A stretch of DNA of 64,000 nt from contig NZ_JAJUKH010000001.1 of assembly GCF_021538675.1 (NCBI RefSeq), positions 961,462 through 1,025,461 on the forward strand, in the 5' to 3' direction. The notes under the pieces are model-generated. The model ran no database searches. It was given only the letters and a program-made list of their open reading frames with translations, and was not told the origin of the DNA. The translations under genes and the position numbers were made by a program. Shown here one piece after another: positions 28,828 through 37,835 of the stretch. The stretch comes from Paenarthrobacter sp. AR 02 (lineage in GTDB: Bacteria > Actinomycetota > Actinomycetes > Actinomycetales > Micrococcaceae). The first letter of the stretch is position 1; every line of letters begins with the position of its first letter.

Positions 28828-30348
28828 TCAGGGTTGCGGGTTGTCGCCCGTGGAGCGGATGCGTTCCAGTACGGCCGTGGTGGAGTGCTCGGGCACGTAG
28901 TCCAGGATGGTCACGGTGCCGCCGCAACGTTCCACAGCCGCGGTTTCTGCCAACATTTCCGGCGTGTAGTCACCGCCTTTGGCATAGACGTCCGGCCGGA
29001 GGAGCTCGATCAACGGAATGGGCGTTGGAGTGTCGAAAACCGTTACGTGGTCCACGCAGCTGAGGGCAGCAATCACTGCGGCCCGGTCAGCTTCATGGTT
29101 GACGGGCCGGTCCGGTCCCTTGAGGTGCCGCACGGATGAGTCACTGTTCAGGGCGACCACCAGGACGTCCCCCAGTTGCTTGGCCTGGTTGAGGTAGCGG
29201 GTGTGGCCCCGGTGCAGGACGTCGAAGCAGCCGTTGGTCAGCACGATCCTGCGGCCCTCACGGCGATGCTCTTCAACATGCCGGGCCAACTCCCCTGCCG
29301 TCAGCGCTGTATCAGCGAACCCGCTCAGGTGCCGCGTCAGTTCATCGGTGGTGCACACCGACGTCCCTGGCCGGTGGACCACGACGTCGGCAGCAGCCTG
29401 GGCAAGGTCGACACTGGTGGTCAGCGGCAAACCGGCCGCCCGGGCCAGGGTCAAGGCAGCCACGAAGGTATCGCCCGCTCCGGAGGCCTGCTTCTCGGCT
29501 TGCGGACGGGCCCAGGTCCGGTGGGTGGCAACCTCGTCGGTGTCGGGGCCGGACTTCACCGTCAGCGTCCCCTCCCGGTCCAGTGTCACGACGACGGCGG
29601 ACGCACCGGAGGCGCGCAGGAGCTGCTCCGCATGTGCCTCCACGAAGGGGCAACGCGCGGCACCTCCCGGGAATTCGACGCCGAGCAACCGCGAGGCCTC
29701 CTGGGCATTCGGGGTAGCGAGGTGGGGCTTCAACCCTGCCCAGGCACCGGGATCGTGGGCATCAACAACCACCAGCCTGTCCTGGCGCTTGGCGGGTGCC
29801 AGGCTGTCGAGGAGCGCCGAGCGGACGGGCCCTGCCAGGGCCCCCGCCCCGTAATCGCACAGCACCACAGCGGCAGCGCCTTCAGTGGCCTCGGGCACCA
29901 ACGCGGCCATCACCTCAAGTCCCTCTGGAGGCAACCCGGTGGCTGTGTCATCCAGACGCAGCATCACTTGTCCCCCGCTGCTGACCCTGTATTTGGTGGT
30001 GGTGACCATCTCCGGATGTGACACGACGTGGGAAACGTCAACGCCGGCATCCTCCAGCTGCTCGAGGAGCTGGAGGCCCGCGGCGTCCTCCCCCACAACG
30101 GAGACGAACCGCACTTCCGCTCCCATCGCCGCCAGGTTCATGGCCGTGTTGGCGGCCCCTCCGGGCGCAAAGTCGCGGCGCTGCACCTGGACCACCGGGG
30201 CAGGCGCTTCGCGGCAGAACCGTTCAATGGTTCCATCCCACCAGCCATCCAGGATGGAATCGCCGATGACTGTCACAACAGGACGTTCCTGGGCCAAGCG
30301 TGCTGGCAACCAGTCAGCCAGGCCTTCTTGATTGGAGAGGCGTGCCAT
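28828..30348 (-). CDS. bifunctional heptose-7-phosphate kinase / heptose-1-phosphate nucleotidyltransferase (HldE-like, copy 1)
   Basis: A 506-residue fusion. The N-terminal PfkB-type kinase has VTVIGDSILDGWW near residue 25, a FAPGGAANTAMNLA substrate loop and the catalytic ASGAGDTF near 300. The C-terminal nucleotidyltransferase has NGCFDVLHRGHTRYL near 367, VVALNSDSSVRHLKG and KGGDY. In E. coli HldE these two activities make ADP-heptose. Which nucleotide is used here cannot be seen. A second fusion lies 3.5 kb away, so the copies may have split roles. Confidence 0.88.
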   Translation of the reverse strand: MARLSNQEGLADWLPARLAQERPVVTVIGDSILDGWWDGTIERFCREAPAPVVQVQRRDFAPGGAANTAMNLAAMGAEVRFVSVVGEDAAGLQLLEQLEDAGVDVSHVVSHPEMVTTTKYRVSSGGQVMLRLDDTATGLPPEGLEVMAALVPEATEGAAAVVLCDYGAGALAGPVRSALLDSLAPAKRQDRLVVVDAHDPGAWAGLKPHLATPNAQEASRLLGVEFPGGAARCPFVEAHAEQLLRASGASAVVVTLDREGTLTVKSGPDTDEVATHRTWARPQAEKQASGAGDTFVAALTLARAAGLPLTTSVDLAQAAADVVVHRPGTSVCTTDELTRHLSGFADTALTAGELARHVEEHRREGRRIVLTNGCFDVLHRGHTRYLNQAKQLGDVLVVALNSDSSVRHLKGPDRPVNHEADRAAVIAALSCVDHVTVFDTPTPIPLIELLRPDVYAKGGDYTPEMLAETAAVERCGGTVTILDYVPEHSTTAVLERIRSTGDNPQP

Positions 30349-30459
30349 GGGGTACCTTCCGGTTGGATGACAGTTTCCTGTTCCCGACAGGTACCCCGCG
30401 GCACGGGCTTTACACGCCGGCCCTGGAGTTTCCGCTATTGACGACGAAGGGAAGTTCTC

Positions 30460-31623
30460 ATGGCCACGGCTCCCACACCCGGAATAGGACCGGTGTTGGA
30501 AAAATTCGGCGACGTCAGGCGGATTGCAGTCCTCAGGGGTGGCGGCTTGGGGGACCTGATCTATACCTACCCGGCCCTGTATGCCCTGAAGATCGCCTAC
30601 CCGGATGCCACCATCACACTCCTGGGGACACCCGTCCATGCCGCAGTCGCGGGCGCAACCACGGGGCCGGTGGACGAGGTCGTGATGTTGCCTGTGGCGC
30701 GCGGCGTCCACGACGGTCCCCGCAACGGCCAGCGGTTCGACGACGACGCTGAGGACGTTGCCGCCCAGGAACAATTCTTTGAGGCCATGCGCGCGGAAGC
30801 GTTTGACCTGGCCGTCCAGATGCACGGAGGTGGACGGTTTTCCAATCCTTTCCTCCTCAGGCTGGGCGCGCGGCACACCGTCGGCACGCGCACCAAGGAC
30901 GCCATGCCCCTGGAGCGGAACCTCGACTACGTCTACTACCAGCACGAACCGGACCGGTGGCTGGAAGTGGCGGGCCTCGCCGGAGCACCCACCGTGGTCC
31001 CACCGCCGCTGCAGCCGCACCCGGACCACCGGCAGGACGTTACCGGCCTGCGGGACCAAGCCCGGAATTCCTTGGTGGTTCTCCATCCCGGTGCCACCGA
31101 TCCACGGCGTCGTTGGCCGGCGTCGAACTTTGCCGATGCCGCTGCCGCCTTGGCGGCAGAAGGCGCGCAGGTGCTGGTGGTGGGCGACCGCTCAGAGAAG
31201 GCTTTGGCCCAGGAAGTCGTGGAGCTGGCTGTTCGCCAACTCCCGGCGACGGACCGGCAGGCAGTGCGGTCAGTGGCCGGGGAGTTGGGCATCGGTGAAT
31301 TGGCAGCGCTCCTGGCCGAAGCAACGGTGATGCTTGCCAGCGACAGCGGTCCGCGGCATCTGGCGCAGGCCGTGGGCACCCCGACCGTTGGCATCTATTG
31401 GGTGGGCAACGCGTTCAATGCCGCACCGCGGGGACGAGGCCTGCACCGCGTCCACATGTCGTGGGTGACCCACTGCCCACGCTGCGGCGCGGATGTAACG
31501 CAAGTGGGCTGGACCGCTCCGCACTGCGGCCACGACGACACCCTGATCTGGGGCATCGCCGTGGCCGATGTTGTTCAGGACGTGTTGGACCTTACGGCCA
31601 CGAGCCTTCTTCTGCGGGGGTAA
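30460..31623 (+). CDS. glycosyltransferase family 9 (heptosyltransferase-like), copy A
   Basis: A 387-residue GT9-type enzyme. It shows GGGLGDLIYTYPALYALK near the N-terminus, VVLHPGATDPRRRWP after the interdomain linker, and DSGPRHLAQAVGTPTVGIYW in the nucleotide-sugar half. GT9 enzymes transfer heptose from a nucleotide donor. The C-terminus has CPRCGADVTQ followed later by HCGHD, a Cys/His group that could bind metal. It is divergent from HldE copy 1 and overlaps the end of the SDR gene at 31592-31623 in antisense. Confidence 0.9.
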   Translation: MATAPTPGIGPVLEKFGDVRRIAVLRGGGLGDLIYTYPALYALKIAYPDATITLLGTPVHAAVAGATTGPVDEVVMLPVARGVHDGPRNGQRFDDDAEDVAAQEQFFEAMRAEAFDLAVQMHGGGRFSNPFLLRLGARHTVGTRTKDAMPLERNLDYVYYQHEPDRWLEVAGLAGAPTVVPPPLQPHPDHRQDVTGLRDQARNSLVVLHPGATDPRRRWPASNFADAAAALAAEGAQVLVVGDRSEKALAQEVVELAVRQLPATDRQAVRSVAGELGIGELAALLAEATVMLASDSGPRHLAQAVGTPTVGIYWVGNAFNAAPRGRGLHRVHMSWVTHCPRCGADVTQVGWTAPHCGHDDTLIWGIAVADVVQDVLDLTATSLLLRG

Positions 31624-32287
31624 TCAGGAGTTCGCGGACCTCGCTGCCGAACGGCTGCGAGAGTGCGAAGACCACTGCTTGGGCCACGTTGGCCGGGTCA
31701 TTGAGCTTGGAGTCGTCCTGCGGCTTGTACTGTTCGTCCCGATCGTCGAAGAAGTGGGTCTTCATGCCGCCCGGGATGATGGTGGTGACGCCAATGACTC
31801 CCCCGGTCTCCGCTGCGAGCGCCCGGCTGAAACCGATCACGCCGAACTTCGAAGCACAGTAGGCGGTGGCGTCCGGCAAGGCCCTGAGGCCCAGCGTCGA
31901 CGCGATGGTGATCGCGCGGCCACGGGATCCCTTGAGGTAAGGCAGGGCCGCACGGATGGTGGAAACGGTACCCAAGAGGTTCACTCCGATGACCTTTTCC
32001 CATTCCTCGGCAGCGACGTCGCCCAGCTTCCCGCAACGATCGATCCCTGCCGCGGTGACCACCCCGTCCAGGCCGCCCAGGCTGTCGGCGGCTTCCTTGA
32101 CGGCAGCTTCCACTGCTTCGCGGTTGGAAACGTCCACTTCCAGGGCTTTGGCACCCGAGACGTTGCTGACGTCGCGGTCGAAGACGAACGGCGTACCGCC
32201 GGCGTCCCGGATGGCTTCCACGATTGCTGCTCCCAGGCCGGAGCCGCCTCCAGTGACGATGACGCGGCCAGGTGTTTGCGTGTTCAT
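31592..32287 (-). CDS. classical SDR oxidoreductase
   Basis: A 231-residue short-chain dehydrogenase with [18 protein letters not shown] at the start and the catalytic AYCASKFGVIGF near residue 145. It is the last gene of the seven-gene heptose run, 32 bases after HldE copy 2. A role in sugar modification is suggested by position only. Its 3' end overlaps GT9 copy A by 32 bases, so readthrough would make antisense RNA. Confidence 0.88.
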   Translation of the reverse strand: MNTQTPGRVIVTGGGSGLGAAIVEAIRDAGGTPFVFDRDVSNVSGAKALEVDVSNREAVEAAVKEAADSLGGLDGVVTAAGIDRCGKLGDVAAEEWEKVIGVNLLGTVSTIRAALPYLKGSRGRAITIASTLGLRALPDATAYCASKFGVIGFSRALAAETGGVIGVTTIIPGGMKTHFFDDRDEQYKPQDDSKLNDPANVAQAVVFALSQPFGSEVRELLITPAEEGSWP

Positions 32288-32319
32288 GCGGTTCCTTTCG
32301 TTGATTTCCAACTCGTGGG

Positions 32320-33720
32320 TCAGCTGACTTTGGCCAGTGCTGCAGCCAGGCCGCTGGTGGAGCGTGCCGGGTGGAAGGGCACAGTGACGCAGCGCCCTCC
32401 CCAGCCCGCGACAAGGCGGGCCTCCGGCAGTTCGTCGGGTTCGTAGTCGCCGCCCTTGACCCAGATGTCGGGCCGGATCCCTTGGAGGCAGGCCTCGGGG
32501 GTGTCTTCGTCGAAGACCACTACGGCGTCGACGCATTCAAGTGCCAGGAGCAACTCCGCGCGGTCCTCGACGCTGACAATGGGGCGGTGTGCACCTTTGA
32601 GCCGGCTGACGGATTCGTCGGAGTTGAGGCAGACAACCAAGCAGTCGCCCATGTTCCGCGCAGCCGCCAGCGTTCGGGCGTGGCCGGCGTGGAGCAGGTC
32701 GAAACAGCCGCCGGTTGCCACCACCGTTCCGCCCGCCTCCCGGATGGATTGGGCGAGCTGGACGCCGTCGGGGATGTGGCTGTCAGGGCGTATCGGTTCG
32801 ACGTTGTTAAGTCCGACGGCGGCACGCACCGCGGGCGCTTCGGGCAGCGCCGCGGCGCCTCCCTTGGCGAGGAAGGCCGACGCATCCTCCACGGCCCTGG
32901 CGGCGGCTTCCTGCAGTTCGAGCCCCAGGCCCAGGTACACGGCCAGGCTTCCCGCGAGCCGGTCCCCTGCACCGCACGGATCGCTCACCGATGTCCTGGG
33001 CGCGGGGATGTCCACCGTTCCATCGGATGTTTCGACCAACACCGCCCCGTCTTCGCCCCTGGTCACCAACACGGCATTGCTCTGCCACTTTTCCCGCAGG
33101 TGCTCGCCGGCTTCACCGGCACCGGTCCGTGAGGGGTTCAGTCCGCCCGCTTTGGCTGACGCGAGCGCTTCGGCCAGGTTCGGGGTTACGACGGCGACTC
33201 CGGGCACGGGTTCCGAACCGGCAGGATGCGGGTCCCACACCACCGGGAGGCGGCCGACAACCTCCGTCAAGGCCGCCCGAATCCCCGGGTTGGCGGTGAT
33301 TCCACGTCCATAGTCGGCCACGACCACCGCATCGGCGGAAGTGATTGCCGCGAGCATTGCAGGGGTGCTGGACGGAACGGGGGCCGGCGCACACCCTTCG
33401 TCGAAACGGACCATCGGGTGGCTCCCGATCCGCACACGGGTCTTGGTGGGGGTAGGGGCCAGCGGGTCGCCGGCGAGCACCGACACACCGGCCAGTGCGC
33501 GCCTGAGGTGGCTTGCGCCGTCGTCGTCCGATACCGCGGTGACCAGCGTGACGTCGTGGCCATCCTGGGCAAGGACGGTGGCCACCAGGCCTGCTCCGCC
33601 CGCACGGCGCCGGATGCCTGCGACGTCCACCACGGGCACGGGGGCGTCGGGGCTGAGACGGGTGGCGGCACCATTGATGTCCACGTCAAGGAGGACGTCG
33701 CCTACCACCGTGATCCTCAT
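32320..33720 (-). CDS. bifunctional PfkB kinase / nucleotidyltransferase (HldE-like, copy 2)
   Basis: A 466-residue fusion with the same layout as copy 1: PfkB kinase (TVVGDVLLDVDINGAATRL, RRAGGAGLVATVLA, catalytic CGAGDRLAGSL near 230) and cytidylyltransferase-fold domain (TGGCFDLLHAGHARTLAAA near 330, then CLNSDESVSRLKG and KGGDYEPDEL). It diverges strongly from copy 1 in sequence. The two may use different sugars or nucleotides. It overlaps the GmhA-like gene by 4 bases, which strongly suggests coordinated production. Confidence 0.88.
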   Translation of the reverse strand: MRITVVGDVLLDVDINGAATRLSPDAPVPVVDVAGIRRRAGGAGLVATVLAQDGHDVTLVTAVSDDDGASHLRRALAGVSVLAGDPLAPTPTKTRVRIGSHPMVRFDEGCAPAPVPSSTPAMLAAITSADAVVVADYGRGITANPGIRAALTEVVGRLPVVWDPHPAGSEPVPGVAVVTPNLAEALASAKAGGLNPSRTGAGEAGEHLREKWQSNAVLVTRGEDGAVLVETSDGTVDIPAPRTSVSDPCGAGDRLAGSLAVYLGLGLELQEAAARAVEDASAFLAKGGAAALPEAPAVRAAVGLNNVEPIRPDSHIPDGVQLAQSIREAGGTVVATGGCFDLLHAGHARTLAAARNMGDCLVVCLNSDESVSRLKGAHRPIVSVEDRAELLLALECVDAVVVFDEDTPEACLQGIRPDIWVKGGDYEPDELPEARLVAGWGGRCVTVPFHPARSTSGLAAALAKVS

Positions 33721-34427
33721 GGCTGGCCGCCCGTGTAGGGGCCGGACCGGCGTGCGATCTCGGCATCGAAGGCCCGGCAGACGGCGTGCACCGCGATCAG
33801 GTGGCCTTCCTGCGCGTTCGCGGCGATCGCGTCCACGGTGATGGCCTGGTCGCAGGCGTCGGCCAGGGGGTTGGGACCGGTTCCGGTAAGGGCCCAGGTG
33901 GTGATACCGCGTTCCCGTGCGGCGCGAACTGCTTTGAGCAGGTTGGGGCTGCGGCCGCTGGTGGACAGGAGGACCAGGATGTCGCCCGAACGGCCGTGGG
34001 CCCTGACCTGGCGGGCGAACACTTCCTCGTAGCCGTAGTCGTTGGAAAGCGCGGTGACGGCAGAGGACTCGGCGTGGAGTGAGATGGCCGAGAAGGGCGC
34101 GCGCTCGTCATCGAACCTGCCAACGAGCTCAGCTGTGAGGTGCTGCGCTTCGGCAGCTGATCCGCCGTTGCCCGCAGCCAGCAGCCGCTGGCCCGACAAC
34201 AGCCGGATGGCGAGTTCGGTACCCCATTCGCACAACCGCCCTGATTGCGAGCGCAGGGATTCAAGCGCGGGCAGGACGTTGTCCAGATGCGTTGTCACCG
34301 CCTTTTGGTGCGTGGGCCCGCCGGTTTCGGGAGTCCACCGTGCCGGGGCTGCCACATGGCTGTTGATGGTCACAGGGCTTTTGATGGTCACAGGGCTTTT
34401 GATGGTCACAGGGCTTTTGATGGTCAC
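33717..34427 (-). CDS. SIS-domain phosphoheptose isomerase (GmhA-like)
   Basis: About 236 residues with the SIS fold and close GmhA features: LLAAGNGGSAAEAQHLTAEL, then ALSNDYGYEEVFARQV and VLLSTSGRSPNLLKA. GmhA converts sedoheptulose-7-phosphate to the manno-heptose form, the first committed step of heptose synthesis. The chosen GTG (34427) overlaps the previous gene by 4 bases and has AAGGAA upstream. The N-terminus is made by an 18-base tandem repeat, and each unit contains an in-frame GTG that could also start translation. Confidence 0.88.
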   Translation of the reverse strand: MTIKSPVTIKSPVTIKSPVTINSHVAAPARWTPETGGPTHQKAVTTHLDNVLPALESLRSQSGRLCEWGTELAIRLLSGQRLLAAGNGGSAAEAQHLTAELVGRFDDERAPFSAISLHAESSAVTALSNDYGYEEVFARQVRAHGRSGDILVLLSTSGRSPNLLKAVRAARERGITTWALTGTGPNPLADACDQAITVDAIAANAQEGHLIAVHAVCRAFDAEIARRSGPYTGGQP

Positions 34428-34430
34428 AGT
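34363..34430 (-). repeat. 18-bp tandem repeat encoding VTIKSP units
   Basis: Four units of an 18-base repeat (plus strand TTGATGGTCACAGGGCTT) lie at 34363, 34381, 34399 and 34417, the last truncated and altered. On the minus strand they encode successive VTIKSP hexapeptides at the start of the GmhA-like protein. Since 18 is divisible by 3, copy changes alter length without frameshift. Confidence 0.85.
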
Positions 34431-35692
34431 GCCGTTCCTTCCAGTGATTCCAGGCCATTGCCAGCCTGCCGGGAGAGACCGGCGGCCAGGACCGAGCGAT
34501 AGGCCTTCTCGGTGTCCGCGGCGATCCTGTCCCAGGTGTAGCGTGAGCGGGCACGGCGCGCGCCGGCGCGGCCCATGTCGGCCCGCAATGCGGGATCGGC
34601 GAGCAGCTTCCCCACAGCTTCGGCTATCGCTTCCGGGTCCTTTGGCGGGACATGCAGCCCCGTTTTCTGGTCGACGACGGTCTCCCGGAGTCCGCCCACG
34701 GCGGCCGCCACCACCGGCACCCCGCACGCCATGGCCTCGAGAGGCACGATCCCGAAAGGCTCATACCAGGGGGTGCACACCACGGCATCGGCGCTGCGGA
34801 AAATACCGGGCATGGCGTCCCTTGGAACCTGTCCGCGCATGGTCACTTTGTCTTCGACCCCAAGTTCCTTGGCCAGTGCATGGAGGCGCTGCGCTTCGGG
34901 GTCTTCCTCCAGGGTGAGGGCGTCCCCGGAGCCGCCCACAATCAGCAACTCCACATCGTTGAAGCCTGCGTCCGCCAGGAGAGGGAGTGCGCGGATGATC
35001 AGGTCCACCCCCTTGCGTTGCACGAGGCGTCCCACGCTCAGGATCCGATGCGTGCGCGGGGTGGGTTCGGCGTCGGACGTTCCGGGGAACAGCGTCAGGT
35101 CCACGCCGCAGGGGGCAATGGAGATTTTGGACCGGCTGATGCCCAGGGCCTTGAGTTCGAAGACTTCATCGGGGCAAGTGGCGATGACCCAGTCTGCGGT
35201 GCGGCCCACCCACGGCTCCAACCAGGCCCGGGCTGGTGGGCTGGTGTCCGCGGAGCCCTGGTGGCGGCGCTTCACCGAACCAAGGGCGTGGAAGGTCTGG
35301 ACCACGGGCACGGGATCGGCGGCTCCGGCACGTTTGGACGCCTGGATCGCTGCCAGTCCGGACATCCAGAAGTGCGCGTGCACGACATCCGGGAGGGCCT
35401 CGCCCCAGTCCGCACAAATCCCGTCCGCCAGCTCACCCATGAACGGCAGGAGCTCGTCTTTGGGGATGCGCCAGGCGGGCCCCGCATCGACGTGCACCAC
35501 AGTGAGTCCAGGCCCCACCTGCACCTTCGCCGGCAGATCGGGGTCATCACGCCGCGTGTAGACCGTGACGTGGTGGCCGCGGGCAGCCAGGCTGGACGAG
35601 AGCGCCGCTACGTGGACGTTCTGTCCACCGGCGTCGACGCCTCCCAAGGCGGCCAGCGGACTGGCGTGTTCGGAGACCATGGAGATTTTCAT
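34424..35692 (-). CDS. glycosyltransferase family 4
   Basis: A 422-residue GT-B enzyme with SEHASPLAALGGVDAGGQNVH at the start, RILSVGRLVQRKGVDLIIRALPLL in the second domain, and the donor-binding EPFGIVPLEAMACGVPV near residue 320. This family moves sugars from nucleotide donors with retention. The substrate is not readable. It overlaps both neighbours by 4 bases and so is in the middle of the heptose run. Confidence 0.92.
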   Translation of the reverse strand: MKISMVSEHASPLAALGGVDAGGQNVHVAALSSSLAARGHHVTVYTRRDDPDLPAKVQVGPGLTVVHVDAGPAWRIPKDELLPFMGELADGICADWGEALPDVVHAHFWMSGLAAIQASKRAGAADPVPVVQTFHALGSVKRRHQGSADTSPPARAWLEPWVGRTADWVIATCPDEVFELKALGISRSKISIAPCGVDLTLFPGTSDAEPTPRTHRILSVGRLVQRKGVDLIIRALPLLADAGFNDVELLIVGGSGDALTLEEDPEAQRLHALAKELGVEDKVTMRGQVPRDAMPGIFRSADAVVCTPWYEPFGIVPLEAMACGVPVVAAAVGGLRETVVDQKTGLHVPPKDPEAIAEAVGKLLADPALRADMGRAGARRARSRYTWDRIAADTEKAYRSVLAAGLSRQAGNGLESLEGTAL

Positions 35693-36750
35693 GGGTGCAT
35701 CCTCTCGGTGTCATGGCTGGCCTGGGTGTGGTGGCTGACCGGTATGAGCCCGGTTAGCGGGCGCTGTCCATGCTTGGCGGGAAGATCGGCGAGTAGCTCG
35801 TCCCAGGCCCGGAGGAATTTCCCCAGTCCGTAGCGTTCGAGTGCTGCCTGACGGGCCCTCATGCCGATCGCGTAGGCGTCATCGGGGTCGTCCAGGAGGC
35901 GCTGGGCGAACTTTTGGAGATCGTCGACGTCGTTGGACACCAGGCCGGTACCGTGCGGGACTGCCCGGGCTGCTTCGGTAGTGGCGAGCGCAACGACGGG
36001 CATGCCCAGGTGCATCGCCTCCAACAGGGCAAGTCCCAGCGAGGTCCAGCGCAGCGGGTGCAGGTAGAGACGGCATCTGGCCAGTTCCCGGTGGAGGCGG
36101 GCGGCAGGAACGTCACCCGAAATCCGGAGGCGATCCCCGTCCAGGCCGTGGCTGCCCAGGTCCAAGGCAGACGGCAGAGCGTCCGTCCCCATTCCGAACA
36201 CCCTCAGCGGTCCAACCCGGGCGAATCCGGGAAGCAAATCCGTGCCGGTGACCCGTCCACGCCGGACGGGCTCGTTGACCACCACGCCCATCTCCTCCTG
36301 GACACCGGTATAGAGGTGCCCTGGATCCGGAATCCCGTGCTCGATCACTGCAGTGGGGGCCGAGCCCGTGTCCCAGAAGAGCTGGTTGAAGTGGGTCACG
36401 TGGACCACCGGGATGCTGCGTTGGTCGGCAAGCGGATGGAGTGAAAAGGGGACATCGCCCTTGGGGGTGTTGTGTTCCAGGTAGACCGCAGGAACGTCCA
36501 CTCCCGGGCGGCGGCGCAGGGCCTTGGTGACGGCTGCGATTTCCTCCGGCCGTTGCAGGACCACAGCGTCCACACTGTCCGGGTCCAGCGTGGCCAGGTC
36601 CACTTCCTGAGCGGCGACCGGCCAGTCACGTCCCCCTCGCCCCAAACCCCAAGGGCCGCCGTCGGGCAATGTGGGCAGCAGGTATTCGTGCCGGCCCCGG
36701 ACGAACGCTTCCATCCATCCGCCGTGGATGTGCCACACCAGGATCCTCAT
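35689..36750 (-). CDS. glycosyltransferase (GT4-like)
   Basis: A 353-residue protein. The second domain has a typical GT-B donor site (SLGLALLEAMHLGMPVVAL) and GTGLVSNDVDDLQKFA near the C-terminus. The first domain begins MRILVWHIHGGW and is divergent. The start at 36750 overlaps GT9 copy B by 4 bases. Donor and acceptor are unknown. Together with the GT4 just downstream, it could extend the glycan after heptose addition. Confidence 0.85.
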   Translation of the reverse strand: MRILVWHIHGGWMEAFVRGRHEYLLPTLPDGGPWGLGRGGRDWPVAAQEVDLATLDPDSVDAVVLQRPEEIAAVTKALRRRPGVDVPAVYLEHNTPKGDVPFSLHPLADQRSIPVVHVTHFNQLFWDTGSAPTAVIEHGIPDPGHLYTGVQEEMGVVVNEPVRRGRVTGTDLLPGFARVGPLRVFGMGTDALPSALDLGSHGLDGDRLRISGDVPAARLHRELARCRLYLHPLRWTSLGLALLEAMHLGMPVVALATTEAARAVPHGTGLVSNDVDDLQKFAQRLLDDPDDAYAIGMRARQAALERYGLGKFLRAWDELLADLPAKHGQRPLTGLIPVSHHTQASHDTERMHP

Positions 36751-37835
36751 GGTTTCCAAACCTTCCGTCGGGTGGACAGCGACGACACGCCACCCAGTAA
36801 CCGTCCGACAGCTTCCACGACCTGCTCCGGCGTGACCGAGCTCAAGCACGGATGCCCCGGCACCGGACAGGTCCGGGCCCTGGTGTTCTTGCACGCTGCT
36901 TCCTGGTCGCCCAGCAACTCCATGGGTACGCCGTATGGTGCCCAGCGGATCGCCGGAACCACTGGCGCGAACAGGCAAACCACCGGGGTGCCCACCGCGG
37001 CGGCCAGATGGGCGGGACCCGTATTGCCGGTAACCACGACGGCGGCGCCCGCGAGTACCGCTGCGAGCGTGCGCAGGTCGGTCGCGCCCCCGAGGTTCCT
37101 GGCCGAAGGTCCCGCAACAGTTGCCGCGAGCGATGCTTCGGCCGGTCCCCCGGTAACCACCACCCGGTGCCCGTAGGCCTGCAGGAGTTCCACGGTTGCT
37201 GCGTTGTGCAGTGCAGGCCAGGCCCGTGCGGGGGCCGTGGCGCCGGGGTGGACCACAATGTACGGGCCTTCGCTGGCCAGTTCCTGGGCTGTTTTGTCCG
37301 GATCCGGGCTGGGCGTGATCCGCAGTTTGCCGTCGTCACCGTTGGGCAGGACATACCCTCCGGCATCGGCGAGCGCCAGGGCACGGACGGCTTCAGGCTG
37401 GTCCTCGGGGAAGTCCTCGCCTGGTTTGAGCCGGACGTCCAGCAGCGAACCGGCGTAGTCCGTGGAGGCGCCCATGATCTTCTTGACCCCAGCCAGACGG
37501 AGCAGCAACGCCAGCGGGAGTGGTGATTGGTGGAAGGAGGTGAGGATCAGGGCTTCCTCAATGCGGGAACTGCGGACAAACTCGATCAATGCGCTGGTGC
37601 TGTCTTCAGTGGCAGGGGGCGCGGGATTCACAATCCAGGGGCAGGCCCATGTGTGCACTTGGGTCACGCCGGGCAGCATCCCGGCCGCGCTTGCGCCTTC
37701 AGGTCCGCACAGCAGGACCACGTCATTGGGCCGGCTCCCATCGGGCCGGCTTCCGTTCGCCACAGCCCGCAGGGCAGGCCCGGCCAGGAGGACATCGCCC
37801 ATGCTGTCCAGTCGGGCCACCAAGACCCGGCTCAT
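36747..37835 (-). CDS. glycosyltransferase family 9, copy B
   Basis: A 362-residue GT9-type enzyme: LVARLDSMGDVLLAGPALRA at the start, IVVHPGATAPARAWP and VVTGNTGPAHLAAAVGTPVV later. The C-terminus has CKNTRARTCPVPGHPCL, a Cys-rich segment placed like the one in copy A. GT9 proteins are heptosyltransferases in LPS core synthesis; here the acceptor must differ. It overlaps the GmhB-like gene by 4 bases. Confidence 0.9.
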   Translation of the reverse strand: MSRVLVARLDSMGDVLLAGPALRAVANGSRPDGSRPNDVVLLCGPEGASAAGMLPGVTQVHTWACPWIVNPAPPATEDSTSALIEFVRSSRIEEALILTSFHQSPLPLALLLRLAGVKKIMGASTDYAGSLLDVRLKPGEDFPEDQPEAVRALALADAGGYVLPNGDDGKLRITPSPDPDKTAQELASEGPYIVVHPGATAPARAWPALHNAATVELLQAYGHRVVVTGGPAEASLAATVAGPSARNLGGATDLRTLAAVLAGAAVVVTGNTGPAHLAAAVGTPVVCLFAPVVPAIRWAPYGVPMELLGDQEAACKNTRARTCPVPGHPCLSSVTPEQVVEAVGRLLGGVSSLSTRRKVWKP

